DNA of 64,000 nucleotides, from the NCBI GenBank assembly GCA_966211335.1, contig CBIHNF010000004.1, positions 124,001 to 188,000 on the forward strand, read 5' to 3'. The notes beneath the pieces are model-generated. The model was not told the origin of the DNA. It saw only the letters and a list, made by a program, of their open reading frames with translations, and made no database searches. The position numbers were made by a program, and so were the translations under genes. This document shows, one piece after another, positions 44,633-54,788 of this stretch. The stretch's first letter is position 1. Each line of letters opens with the position of its first letter. This stretch comes from JAPWJZ01 sp966211335. GTDB lineage: Bacteria; Pseudomonadota; Alphaproteobacteria; Micavibrionales; UBA2020.

Positions 44633-47600
44633 TCACCCGCTTGAAGCGGCAAGAACTCCATCTACGAGTGCTTTCGGCCCTTTATAAAGGCCACATTGTA
44701 CCCTCTCAAGCCTTCCTTCAATTTTGAGGTACGCATCACCTTTACCATTCAGTGATTCTGCGCCTGCTTCACCCATAACAATCACACTTTCCTGTCTGCC
44801 CCGGCATTTTAAAGCCAGTTGAGCAGGCAAATTGGAGCGAATAGTTGTGCTTAGGGTTTCAGCACTCGGCTTTTGGGTGGCAATAATGACATGAATTCCG
44901 CAGGCTCGTGCTTTGGCAGAAAGCCTGCCCATATTTTTCTCAATTGCCTTTTTTGCTTCCGGCTCCGCGACCAGGTCCGCGTACTCGTCAAGAACAACTA
45001 CGATCCTGGGCAGACGTCGGCCTTGGCCCAGTTTATTATTATACTCGCTCAGAGAGCGCACAGCGTGATCGCGGAACAATGTGTACCGTTCCTGCATCTC
45101 CTGGACTGCCTGCTCCAGGGCTTCTACAGCATCAGTATCAGCGTAGCGGATTGGACCTCTCACATGAGGCATGCCCTCGAATGACGCCAGTTCGACTTGC
45201 TTTGGATCCACTAAAACGAGCTGCACCTGTTCAGGACTGTAGAAATGGATCATCCCGTAAAGAATTGTGTTGAGCGCTTCTGATTTTCCACTACCAGTTT
45301 CGCCGCCGATAAGAAGATGCGGAGAGCGTGAAGAAGAAAAGTCGATTGAAATAATCTCTCCCTCCTGGTTCTCTCCGAGAGGTATGGCAAAAGCGTCTCC
45401 ATCGGGGCTCTTACATTTTTTCCACATCTCTTCAGTGGAAACATAATACCTGTCCTCCTCCTTCTTCGGCACATCTATGTTCACTGTTCCGCGGTCCAGT
45501 GTAAAATGCAAAGACTGGTGATGCTCCAGCTCAAGCGCGTTATGAAGAGTATTGGACTCGCCTATAATCTTATCCGGCCTTACCCCTCTTCCGGTTTTGA
45601 GTCTGAACTTGACAGACGCCGGCCCTTCGACAAATTCAGGCAGGCCGTCATTGGGAGTTTCGACGTTAACATCGAACTCCTCAAGACAATCCAGAATTTT
45701 TTGATACATTCTTCTCATTTCGACTTCTGGCATGCCCCGCACAGATCTCTCAATACTGACATCATTGGCGGGGTTCACTTCAGGTGGTCTGCCTAGCGGA
45801 CTCGTACCAACCCTGGTTGCAGGCACTTCAGGCGCGCCGTTTGCAGCCATTTTTGCACCGGCCACAGATTTGGTATCGCTTGTTTCATCGAGTACAGACT
45901 TGTCATCCGTTTTGTTAAGCTCTTCAGCAATGTCCCCCGAACCGGAGGGAGTGGAGACCTCCGAGAGGCGCTGTCTCAACAAACTGAAAATTTCCTCTGA
46001 GCCAACCCTGAAAACATCCACTTCACCTTCTTTGGACCTTTGCTTTGTTTGGGTTTCGTAGAGACAGTTCGAATACATACCCCTGCAATACAAAAGCTGA
46101 TAATCCCCTTCGCGGAAAGAATCCAAATCTTCGTGCGATATTCTGTCTGTTCTTGAAGAGGTAGCGGTAGAAACTACCGCGCTGTCACTGACACTGTTTA
46201 TGGCATTCAGAATCGACTGTCTCCAATATCTGGCATCCGGACTTTCTCCGTTCTCGTTTTTAGGCTGCAGCGCAAACCTGAGCAAGGCTAAAGTCCGCTC
46301 CACTTGGTCGACACCATGACTGTCGTAAGACTTTCTCAGCTTCGCCTCAAGAACCAGAAGGCCGACAGCAAGTCGGCCGTTTATCCTTGAAAAATCTATC
46401 CTGCAAAGATCCGCCCGGTCAGCGGAGATTCCTCCCCGGAACCACTCCAAATGCTCATCAAGGGAAATCCAAATCGATACAGTATTGGCTGGGTCCTCAG
46501 GGAGATACTCTCTCTCGGCAATTCTCTTTCCAATCATAACCCCTATTACTTCTTCGGTTATTCGGGACAATCCCAAAGAACGCAGAATCAAACTTGGCGC
46601 CACACCCCTGATTTCGTCATACACTTCTTTTGCGAGATCTTCCGCCAATACATTGTCACTTGTCTTTGTCAGTCTTGATATTTTTCTTGCCAGCCGCTTG
46701 ATCACAAATTCCTTACCGGCACTAGATGAAACAATCAATGTATACAGGTTGTTCTGACCGACCCCCTCCTTGACATTCAGAACATCCGGTCTGTTTGGCA
46801 GGCTCTCTATCTGGTCACGCCCGACATAGTGGTCAAGTGTAATCACCCAATGTGAGGCTTCATGAATTGCAGAAAAAAGGTCTTCTGCATCTTCAAAGCG
46901 GATTTTGAGCTTAACGAAGTCAATATTGTCCGGCTTGTCCGGTGAAATAGCCTCCGAACGAAGAAGTCTCACATTCATGGTCGACCAGTCACAAAGCAAT
47001 TCGTCAGGAAGCCTCGGTTTCAGCACAATAGAAACCGCACCGGCATCAGCATCCCGATCAATATATTCCGAATGATCATAGAGAACATGGTGCTGGCCCG
47101 GCAACTGTTCGACAGACTGCTCAGAAAATTCGTTAACCTCAACCCTGTCACCGAAAAAGTTCGGTACTACTGTAATGTCATATGCTTCATTTCGAATTTT
47201 TTTTGCGGCTTCCATCGGGCTGTCCAGATCCATCAGGAACAGCTGTATCGGAGGATTGAGAAGACCCGTCCGTTTTATACGGTTATCTGTATGGAGTCTC
47301 TGAAATGAGGCAATCAGAGGATCCCATTCGGCCTTCGGACAAAATACATGGCAATGGATCGGGATGTCTCTGGCATTGTTTTTGCGAATTGATTCAACAA
47401 GCTTTTTGGGGAAGTCGCCTCCTGAGGGCATCAGAAAGAGAAGCTTAAGTCCATCTTCCTTGTATGGATGCGCATTCAGATATGAATCAATTTCATTGGA
47501 AATGACGCCTAAAGAAACCGAATCTAACTCGGCTTTCCAAAAAGCAGTGCTGGCTCCCTCACGCTTTATTGCCGCAAACAACTCGGAAAATCCATGCTCG

Positions 47601-49819
47601 GCAACGGGTACCATCAGGGTTCGCGAGGAATTAGCAAGTACTGGCGGTTGAGAATGAGGCGATAATGATGAAAGACAGGATAGATAGAAATCTTCATTAC
47701 CAGGGTTAGTCTCAAGAGCAAAGCCCAATGCCAGAATACAGACATTTTTAAGCTCTGTAAGATAGCGGGCGAGCCAGCGGAGCCTCAAAGGATGGAATCC
47801 AAGCATTAAAGCTGAATTTGTCCAGTTGATAACGTCAAATGAAATTACGGTGTTCAGCCTTGTGTCCAGGGATCCGTTCGGGACAAACTGGCTTCTCGCA
47901 TCGCTAACTATTTTTTGCCATCTTGAAACATATTCATTCATATCACTGATGGAAAATCCATTTTTGGTAACAGAAGTCCTGAAATCACTCCTGGCGCATA
48001 AAAGTTCTTTTATAACGCTATGTTCACTTACATCCTGATCTAGGTTAAAGGTTTCGAAAAAGTCACCGGCTGGCTGCCTGCGCTGAACAACTCCCTCGAT
48101 AGCAGCTGCGTAATCTGCGCCATCAATACCAAGCAGTTGCTCCTGTGAGGGAGCATCATCAGCACAGAGCAATATCCAAAGCATTGCAAGCCATTCGACA
48201 TCGTCTGGTAGCCACAAGAGCTCGCTTGCTCCGGCGAGGTCTATAACCTCTTTTTTGCCTTCACTATTTACGCGATAACATTCGATTGATATGGGCAGGC
48301 CAGCATCCCAGACAGGCGCCGCCTTGGGGTCTTCATCATCCATATCTTCATCAGCCAGATCCGGAAGCTCGGGCACACTTCGGATTTTGGTCAGCGCACT
48401 ATCCAAACGGAGCGCAACCGAACCGGAATCTACGGATGAAGCTTCGGCTATCTCCTCGAGAGATTTGCTATACAAAAATGAAAACAGCCCCATAAGATGC
48501 GGAAAGTTTTCAGCGTCGCGCCCCGGTTTGAGCAAAAGAGTTGCGCCTTCAAGTTCCTTCGGATTATCAGAAGTTTTCAGCAGATTGACGATCTGGGTGA
48601 AAGGGTCCTTGAATTTCCTTGCTGCCGGATAAGCAATCTTTTTCAGGATCTTTGCTGTAGAATCCTTAATTAGAGATGACAGTGGCGCTAAGCCCTTATC
48701 GCTTTCATATTCAAGAAAATACCTTGCAGTATCCTGCTCCTTGTCATTTAGTGCGTCAATAATTCCCAGAGACCTGAACTCCTCGACACGTCCCTCTCCG
48801 CTTTTAACCTTTAGATCGTGCTCGGCCGCTTCAATTTCCGCGTCGACCTTTTCGCCCAATGGAACACCTGCAGCCTTCTCAGATGCAAACAGCTGCTGAT
48901 AAACCCAGAACTCTATACAGCTTCTGGTTTCGAACGACCTGTTTCTCACAAAATTAAGGCAGAGTTCTTTATTTTTTTTGCCTTCTTCAGCCCCCTGTGG
49001 GTTTCCGTCCCTGTCCTTGAACCTTGTTTCATCGATACGCTGAATAAGTTCCACGTCTTCCTGGTCAATGCCACCGGGATTTTGCCCGTCAGATAACCGG
49101 TAATTGAGGATCAGGCGTCTGCTGTCCGCAGTGGAATCCGACCAGTCCGGATCAGGAAACATACCCAGACTTTCCAAACTCTCACCCACTGCCTGAAACT
49201 GGCTGCCCTCGTCTAATCCGGCACCGCCGACCGTTGATAATCTCTTACAAACCCCGTAGACAAAAGAAATATACTGTCTTAACCCAACCGGAACGTTCTG
49301 CCTTTCAAGAAATGTTCTGATCGATGTCATTTTACTGTTCAATTCGCCGGGCTTTGGTCGTGACTTGCCATTTGCGGCTTCCCAGCAAATTGAGATCAGC
49401 TTTTCTTCGGCGTTAAACTGACCGGCCTCGTCCAGGCTGCCGTCCAAAAGGTTTCTTTCCCTGATAGTAAAAATATTCTTCTGGCTCTCCTCGTCACTCT
49501 GGTTCTTTGTGTGTATATAAACCAGCCCTTGATCATTGTGGTTTCTGTAGTAAGTAATCGAATGCTTGGGATCTGCCCTGAATTTTATATCAACATCAAT
49601 TTCCGCGTCACTGGCAATCAGCACGCGCACTTTCTCAAAAGGCGTACCATTTGTTTCCCGTTCCCATTCCGAAAGAAAGCATTTGATTTCTTCCGGTAAC
49701 AGCGTTTTTACACGGATTGCCGGTCGCTCTACTCCCAAGTCACTTGAGTCGGACTTTGGACCAAGTTTGAACTTCAGTGTTTCACAGCACAGCTTTGCTA
49801 TCAGTTCATTTTCTACCAT
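44633..49819 (-). CDS. Giant FtsK/HerA-like DNA translocase (DndH/DptH-like architecture)
   Basis: A 1728-residue protein. About 1350 N-terminal residues show no domain I can name; the C-terminal 350 form a complete FtsK-type motor with the alpha/beta entry (GPASVKFRLKTGRGVRPDKI), Walker A GGETGSGK (1505-1512), DPKQVEL, Walker B VVVLDEYADL (Asp1611-Glu1612) and ATQKPSAETL. It lacks TM helices and the gamma DNA-reading domain, so it is not the cell division FtsK. Size and C-terminal motor fit the H subunit of phosphorothioate-dependent restriction (DndFGH/DptFGH, SspFGH), but I see no dnd or ssp modification gene. It is the last of three overlapping genes and probably moves on or cleaves invading DNA. 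Confidence 0.7.
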   Translation of the reverse strand: MVENELIAKLCCETLKFKLGPKSDSSDLGVERPAIRVKTLLPEEIKCFLSEWERETNGTPFEKVRVLIASDAEIDVDIKFRADPKHSITYYRNHNDQGLVYIHTKNQSDEESQKNIFTIRERNLLDGSLDEAGQFNAEEKLISICWEAANGKSRPKPGELNSKMTSIRTFLERQNVPVGLRQYISFVYGVCKRLSTVGGAGLDEGSQFQAVGESLESLGMFPDPDWSDSTADSRRLILNYRLSDGQNPGGIDQEDVELIQRIDETRFKDRDGNPQGAEEGKKNKELCLNFVRNRSFETRSCIEFWVYQQLFASEKAAGVPLGEKVDAEIEAAEHDLKVKSGEGRVEEFRSLGIIDALNDKEQDTARYFLEYESDKGLAPLSSLIKDSTAKILKKIAYPAARKFKDPFTQIVNLLKTSDNPKELEGATLLLKPGRDAENFPHLMGLFSFLYSKSLEEIAEASSVDSGSVALRLDSALTKIRSVPELPDLADEDMDDEDPKAAPVWDAGLPISIECYRVNSEGKKEVIDLAGASELLWLPDDVEWLAMLWILLCADDAPSQEQLLGIDGADYAAAIEGVVQRRQPAGDFFETFNLDQDVSEHSVIKELLCARSDFRTSVTKNGFSISDMNEYVSRWQKIVSDARSQFVPNGSLDTRLNTVISFDVINWTNSALMLGFHPLRLRWLARYLTELKNVCILALGFALETNPGNEDFYLSCLSSLSPHSQPPVLANSSRTLMVPVAEHGFSELFAAIKREGASTAFWKAELDSVSLGVISNEIDSYLNAHPYKEDGLKLLFLMPSGGDFPKKLVESIRKNNARDIPIHCHVFCPKAEWDPLIASFQRLHTDNRIKRTGLLNPPIQLFLMDLDSPMEAAKKIRNEAYDITVVPNFFGDRVEVNEFSEQSVEQLPGQHHVLYDHSEYIDRDADAGAVSIVLKPRLPDELLCDWSTMNVRLLRSEAISPDKPDNIDFVKLKIRFEDAEDLFSAIHEASHWVITLDHYVGRDQIESLPNRPDVLNVKEGVGQNNLYTLIVSSSAGKEFVIKRLARKISRLTKTSDNVLAEDLAKEVYDEIRGVAPSLILRSLGLSRITEEVIGVMIGKRIAEREYLPEDPANTVSIWISLDEHLEWFRGGISADRADLCRIDFSRINGRLAVGLLVLEAKLRKSYDSHGVDQVERTLALLRFALQPKNENGESPDARYWRQSILNAINSVSDSAVVSTATSSRTDRISHEDLDSFREGDYQLLYCRGMYSNCLYETQTKQRSKEGEVDVFRVGSEEIFSLLRQRLSEVSTPSGSGDIAEELNKTDDKSVLDETSDTKSVAGAKMAANGAPEVPATRVGTSPLGRPPEVNPANDVSIERSVRGMPEVEMRRMYQKILDCLEEFDVNVETPNDGLPEFVEGPASVKFRLKTGRGVRPDKIIGESNTLHNALELEHHQSLHFTLDRGTVNIDVPKKEEDRYYVSTEEMWKKCKSPDGDAFAIPLGENQEGEIISIDFSSSRSPHLLIGGETGSGKSEALNTILYGMIHFYSPEQVQLVLVDPKQVELASFEGMPHVRGPIRYADTDAVEALEQAVQEMQERYTLFRDHAVRSLSEYNNKLGQGRRLPRIVVVLDEYADLVAEPEAKKAIEKNMGRLSAKARACGIHVIIATQKPSAETLSTTIRSNLPAQLALKCRGRQESVIVMGEAGAESLNGKGDAYLKIEGRLERVQCGLYKGPKALVDGVLAASSG

Positions 49820-51120
49820 TTCAAAGCCTCTGCACTTACCATTTTTGTTGCATCAGAATAGGAATGCATCAATCCGGCAGCAAGCAAGTCTTGGGAGAAT
49901 GCTGCAGCATTATCATCGAAAACGCTTGTATCGAGCTTTGCATGGAGGCCGTCTTCGGTCGCAGCCTTGCTGTCTATAACGAGTCCGTGATTTTTAAACA
50001 GAGTGTATACAAAGTCATCAAATGGCACCTCCGACCCAGGGCCGGTATAAGCCATTACAAGTGTCTCCATCAGATCCATCCCCAGAACAAAATGACGTTT
50101 ACCAGTAAAAGCGTTGAGTAGACCTATACGGGCGGCAGTACCAGAGAAAAAGGCCTTGAGCTTTTGCCTGTCCTTACCCGACAATTCCTGTTCTTTTTCT
50201 TTCGCACACTTGGAAGCGGCTTTCTCGATGGCACTTAATATTTCTTTGAGGCGCCGATTTGATTCCTTCCGGATCTGACTGGCGCCCTGGCCACAATCAA
50301 CCAGAATGCTTGGACACGGCTCACTTATGTAGGCAGCCGCCCTTCTTGCCTGTGTAGTCGCAAGCCAGAACCCCGTCCAGGTCAGCAGCGAGCTTATGCG
50401 AGCCGATGCAGAAACCCCTTTATGAGACAAAATCCCCGCAAATCCGTTGCGGTAAAAGTCATTTTGGCCGTCTTCATCCATGACCCTGACTTTTTTTGCG
50501 ATCGAATCCTCCTCGGGACCCTGTGAGGCACCTTTGGCATCAAGAACTTTTGCCAGTCGTTCCAGAGCAGTGGGGTTTTCTTCGGGAAGTAATTCCTCCA
50601 GGCCGCGTTTTATAATATTATATCTTGCCTGATCCTTATCAGACCTTAGGACCTCAAACGCAAGCGCGCCTCCTCCACGGTAGTATCTTCTCTCAATACG
50701 TGTTTGGGAATTGCCCCCACTGCGTCTACGGGCGTCCCAATGGATTAGTGATCGAGTATGGGGGAAGAAATGAGCCGCCTCCCAGCTTCCTGTTTTCTTG
50801 TTTGGCACGTCAAGCTTTAGACATTCCAGTAAATGTCGAAGTGTGTCCGCGGCTGTTTCGCCTACGAAGACACTTTTACCTTCATTACCAATAACAAAAT
50901 TTTCGTGGTCCCAGACCAGCCTGCGGGCAAAATCCTGCGAGGTCCTGAAAAATTTCGGATTTTCCCCTTTGACAAGAATCTCATTATTTTCAGCTTTATA
51001 AATATAATTGAAAAGCTCGAGACCAGGGTAGAGACCTGCTCCGTCCGCTTCCAGGACGCCTCCAAAGATCTCGGTAGATATATCCGGCAGCTTTATCGTC
51101 TTATCAGCTTCCGACATCAA
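49813..51120 (-). CDS. Middle subunit of the ATPase/translocase operon (DptG-like position)
   Basis: A 435-residue protein with no nameable domain. It is mainly helical, with the stretches VSASARISSLLTWTGFWLA and ILVDCGQGASQIRKESNRRL and a basic central part. It overlaps the upstream gene by 17 bases and the downstream translocase by 7, so the three are translated together. By position and length it matches the G subunit of DndFGH-type operons; the similarity itself could not be tested here. Probably a structural bridge between the two ATPases. Confidence 0.55.
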   Translation of the reverse strand: MMSEADKTIKLPDISTEIFGGVLEADGAGLYPGLELFNYIYKAENNEILVKGENPKFFRTSQDFARRLVWDHENFVIGNEGKSVFVGETAADTLRHLLECLKLDVPNKKTGSWEAAHFFPHTRSLIHWDARRRSGGNSQTRIERRYYRGGGALAFEVLRSDKDQARYNIIKRGLEELLPEENPTALERLAKVLDAKGASQGPEEDSIAKKVRVMDEDGQNDFYRNGFAGILSHKGVSASARISSLLTWTGFWLATTQARRAAAYISEPCPSILVDCGQGASQIRKESNRRLKEILSAIEKAASKCAKEKEQELSGKDRQKLKAFFSGTAARIGLLNAFTGKRHFVLGMDLMETLVMAYTGPGSEVPFDDFVYTLFKNHGLVIDSKAATEDGLHAKLDTSVFDDNAAAFSQDLLAAGLMHSYSDATKMVSAEALKW

Positions 51121-52954
51121 TCACTCCCCCTTCATCAAGAGAGACTGTTTTTTGCTGTCCCCCTACAATAACTTCAATCCCTGATATCTGCTCTCTCCGC
51201 GCTTCCCCTGCGAGAAACCCCAGAAAATTCTGAATCTTTCTAATATCATGCTCATAGAAGGATTCGGGGAGATATCCCGACGATGCCCTCATAATGCAAT
51301 CAAATGTCAAAAGATTTAGCGGAAAGAGGGTGTCTTGTTCATTCTGCTGCAGTCCGATACTCAGATACACCTGCCGTTCCAGCCAGTCGACTGCGCGGGC
51401 AAGGGAGAACTCCTTCCGGCTTTCATCTATGCTCCAGGCATCGGACTGTTTAAGAATCTTTATGCGGCTCGATTGTATCTTCGAGGCAATTATCGCTGCA
51501 TGATTTGTGGACTTCCCAAATGCCGGGTCTACAAGAAATAGCGCTGTCGAGTGTTCTTCAGAAAGCCTTAAGCCCTGTATTGTATGTAGTCCCTGGATAA
51601 GTTTTTTCTTGATTTTTACGAGCCTGGTAGGATCCTCTGGGCCCGGACTTAACAGCCATCTGAAATCATCGTAGTGACCAAACCCCAAAAGCTTTGCATC
51701 GAGCTCCCCGTCATCGTCAATTACGTGATCGAAGAAATGTCTTCTTCTAAGATTTCTGACTACATCCTTAGAAAAATCGCTTTCCGCCTGCCGCTCAGAA
51801 CGGCTTTGCGGATCACCAATAATTTGGTCAATCCCGTCCCTCGCATCAATTTCGAGACTTTCCTTGCCGATTTTACGGCTGAATTTAAGCTCGAAATTTG
51901 CATCAGAAAAGATTGGATCATTTATGAGCCTTTCATCTACCTCTCTGATTGAAACACGCCCAGGATCAAGCTGCCAGAACGATGATAAGACGGGTATATG
52001 CGACAATTTATCATGGGTCAGGGATTTTGGATGTGAGAATGCGAGATTGTAAAACATATATTCGTGTTGCCAGCCGTCTTCCCTACTCTTATGTACATTC
52101 TCACAGCTCAGTCCGCCTGTTAAAAAATATGCGTAAGCCATCAAAATTTCTCTGATGGTCACAACTGTTCCGAGCCTCTCAATGATGGCAAAAAGCTCCT
52201 GAAGCCGCTCTTTTCTTTGTGGGAAGTCGCTATCACTCAAAAGCTGCTTGTTCCTGTAAATCGGGCATTTGCCTCGGCTATCGCAACTTTCACAAATTTT
52301 CCAGAAACTCCCATGCAACCATCCTGGACTCTTTCCTCCGCCTTTGAGCACCTTGCTTACAAGAGATTCATCTGCGCCTGTTGCAACAGACTGATAATTT
52401 AGATTGATAATATGGCTGATGTCATCTGTGCACACCAAGCCGGTTTCAAATGAACTCACAAATTTTCTCTTGAGCCCAGAAAGCTCTTCGCTATCTTCTT
52501 CAAGGGCGGCTCTTAAGCGGCCTTCATTTATGCATACAATAGTTGTTACTTCTTTATCCCTCACAGACTGGGAGAGGATTTTTCTGGTTTCTTCTAGCTC
52601 GAACTCGGAAAGATCCTTATAGATCCTCAGCTTTCTTCCATCCCCTTCCTTTTTTTCTAGTACTTCGCCATTACACTTTTCGTTCAGGGCCTGCTTAGAT
52701 TCTGTATCAGGATAATTCAGATAGTCCTTAATAATTCTCGCACATAAGTGTGTTTTTCCGTGGCCCGCATCGCCGGTGAGAATAACCAGTCGCGGTCCTG
52801 CCGGAATAATCCTCAGAAGGTACTCCAGCGCATTAGTGGTTATCTCAAGTGTGTCTTTTGATGATCTGTACTCTTCAAGTATCTGATCAAAGGAAGCATC
52901 GAAAGGCAGATATCGATGCAACCGCTGGACATGAACGCTTTTCTCTCTTGCCAT
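51104..52954 (-). CDS. P-loop ATPase with Cys motif (DptF-like position)
   Basis: A 616-residue protein with Walker A GDAGHGKT at 61-68 preceded by a hydrophobic strand (RLVILT), a second strand TTIVCINEGRL near 137-146, and a possible zinc site Cys221-x2-Cys224-x5-Cys230-Pro in CESCDSRGKCPIYRN. It is the first gene of the operon. The role would be an ATP-driven sensor or regulator, as for the F subunit of phosphorothioate-dependent systems; its P-loop sequence differs from the DndF proteins I remember, so this may be a separate family. Confidence 0.6.
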   Translation of the reverse strand: MAREKSVHVQRLHRYLPFDASFDQILEEYRSSKDTLEITTNALEYLLRIIPAGPRLVILTGDAGHGKTHLCARIIKDYLNYPDTESKQALNEKCNGEVLEKKEGDGRKLRIYKDLSEFELEETRKILSQSVRDKEVTTIVCINEGRLRAALEEDSEELSGLKRKFVSSFETGLVCTDDISHIINLNYQSVATGADESLVSKVLKGGGKSPGWLHGSFWKICESCDSRGKCPIYRNKQLLSDSDFPQRKERLQELFAIIERLGTVVTIREILMAYAYFLTGGLSCENVHKSREDGWQHEYMFYNLAFSHPKSLTHDKLSHIPVLSSFWQLDPGRVSIREVDERLINDPIFSDANFELKFSRKIGKESLEIDARDGIDQIIGDPQSRSERQAESDFSKDVVRNLRRRHFFDHVIDDDGELDAKLLGFGHYDDFRWLLSPGPEDPTRLVKIKKKLIQGLHTIQGLRLSEEHSTALFLVDPAFGKSTNHAAIIASKIQSSRIKILKQSDAWSIDESRKEFSLARAVDWLERQVYLSIGLQQNEQDTLFPLNLLTFDCIMRASSGYLPESFYEHDIRKIQNFLGFLAGEARREQISGIEVIVGGQQKTVSLDEGGVIDVGS

Positions 52955-53282
52955 TTCTAATCCGTAAATAATAAACGCAATTAATTATTAATTTTGAGCT
53001 CAAATACTATCAGAGAGAATGTTAACTTACAGTTGTATAACGACCTTCAGTTTTTTTTATGTGAATTATCTTTCTTTGCGCTCAGACGAGGTAAAATTTA
53101 GTTGATTACGCCTCAAAAATGCCGGTAAAAACTGCACGAATGATGACGAATAGGTTTCAGATGCGGCTCAAACTAACTGCAGAAGTGTCACGATTTGTTC
53201 TTTATATAAACTCTAATTGGTCTAGAGTAAAAATTGAACGGCTTCTCCGGTATATAACATAAGAGCTAGAAAGATTCTCATA
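52955..53282. other. AT-rich divergent intergenic region
   Basis: 328 bases between the ATPase operon and the methyltransferase gene, without a credible gene. It should hold both promoters. A short inverted repeat CTCTA...TAGAG lies near 53210-53227, upstream of the methyltransferase start; no strong Shine-Dalgarno precedes that start. Confidence 0.5.
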
Positions 53283-54788
53283 ATGAAGCGCTCTGAACCT
53301 ATTCCGATTATCGATTTATTTGCAGGTCCCGGCGGCTTAGGAGAAGGTTTCTCAGCGTTCCGAAAAAATAACGAACTTCGCTTCCAAATAAAGTTATCTA
53401 TCGAAAAGGACGTGGCGGCGCATAGAACGCTTCGCCTCAGAAGTTTTTATCGCCATTTTAGAGCGGACCGCGTTCCTATTGGTTACTACCGTTACATTTC
53501 GGGTCAATGGTCATTGGAAAAGCTGATTCAAGCGTACCCAAAACAATGGGAGGCGGCCTGTAATGAAGCATGGCTTTGTGAATTGGGAAGCAATGAGTTC
53601 CCAGACCAGCTGGTCGATCAAAGAATTGCCAAAGCCCTAAATGGCGCCAAGGAATGGGTTCTCATTGGCGGCCCGCCATGTCAGGCTTACTCCGTTATCG
53701 GTCGTTCCGTTATGCGTGGCAAAGACCCAGAGGCGTTTGAAAAGGATCATCGGCATTTCTTATATAAACAATATTTAAGAATTATCGCGAAATTTAAACC
53801 TTCTATGTTTGTCATGGAAAACGTAAAAGGTCTGCTATCTTCAAAAATCAATGACCAATTTATCTTCCACAAAATACTTCAAGATCTCAAATTAGATGGC
53901 GATTACGAAATCTATTCTCTTTCAAGCGCCACTGAAAAACTTCAGCCACAAGACTTTATAGTTCGCACTGACCAGTTTGGGATTCCACAATCGCGCCACC
54001 GGGTAATTCTAATAGGTGTTCGCAATAATTGCGGTTTAGGGAAACCAGATCTTCTTGTACCTAAAAAAGGCTGTGCTGTTTATCCGCTTCTTAAGGATCT
54101 TCCGAAACATCAAAGCGGCCTGACAAGTGGCGAAGGCAGCAAGAAAATAATCAAGGCGATTTTAAGACAGGCCGCGAAGACTATTAAAACCTCAAAACTT
54201 CCCAAAGAGGTCAAATCGGTTTGTAAAAACGCACTCGCTGGGAGATTGCCGATCACAGTTACTCGAGTTAAAAAAACTGGCTCACGGCAATTATTAAACT
54301 GGCTGAAAGATAAACGACTAAAAGTGGTTCTTAATCATGACGCCAGAAGCCACATGGCTTCTGACATTCAGCGCTATTTCTTTGCTTCTTGCTATGCTGC
54401 AGCAATGGGCGTCTCCCCCAAACTGAAGGATTTTCCAAAAACGCTCCTGCCAAAACATAAAAATATGAAAGACTTCGCAGACCGTTTCCGCGTCCAATTG
54501 GCGGGTAAATCTTCCACGACTATTCTGTCACATATAGCAAAAGATGGACATTATTACATTCACTACGACCCACGGCAGTCACGATCGTTCACCGTTCGGG
54601 AGGCGGCCAGATTGCAAACTTTTCCCGATAATTATTTTTTCGAGGGCGGCAGGACTCAGCAATATGCTCAGGTAGGTAATGCCGTCCCACCGTTTCTAGC
54701 ATTGCAAATCGCTGAAGTGACCTCACAACTTCTTGCTGGCCGGAATTCGCTTGTGAACACTAACTTTAAACCTGCTTTTCAAAAGTAA
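53283..54788 (+). CDS. DNA (cytosine-5) methyltransferase
   Basis: A 501-residue C5-cytosine methyltransferase. Motif I DLFAGPGGLGEGF (11-23), motif IV GGPPCQAYSVIGR with catalytic Cys133, motif VI MENV (Glu179), motif VIII QSRHR (236-240), and motifs IX/X at the end (RQSRSFTVREAARLQTFPDNY, QVGNAVPP). The target recognition region lies between VIII and IX and its specificity cannot be read. The next gene is a Vsr-type endonuclease sharing one base (TAATG), a standard Dcm/Vsr pair. No cognate restriction endonuclease is adjacent. Confidence 0.93.
   Translation: MKRSEPIPIIDLFAGPGGLGEGFSAFRKNNELRFQIKLSIEKDVAAHRTLRLRSFYRHFRADRVPIGYYRYISGQWSLEKLIQAYPKQWEAACNEAWLCELGSNEFPDQLVDQRIAKALNGAKEWVLIGGPPCQAYSVIGRSVMRGKDPEAFEKDHRHFLYKQYLRIIAKFKPSMFVMENVKGLLSSKINDQFIFHKILQDLKLDGDYEIYSLSSATEKLQPQDFIVRTDQFGIPQSRHRVILIGVRNNCGLGKPDLLVPKKGCAVYPLLKDLPKHQSGLTSGEGSKKIIKAILRQAAKTIKTSKLPKEVKSVCKNALAGRLPITVTRVKKTGSRQLLNWLKDKRLKVVLNHDARSHMASDIQRYFFASCYAAAMGVSPKLKDFPKTLLPKHKNMKDFADRFRVQLAGKSSTTILSHIAKDGHYYIHYDPRQSRSFTVREAARLQTFPDNYFFEGGRTQQYAQVGNAVPPFLALQIAEVTSQLLAGRNSLVNTNFKPAFQK

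Noticed and set aside
44633..49819. Chromosomal cell division FtsK
   Set aside because: No membrane helices and no gamma domain, and it is embedded in a three-gene operon inside the island.
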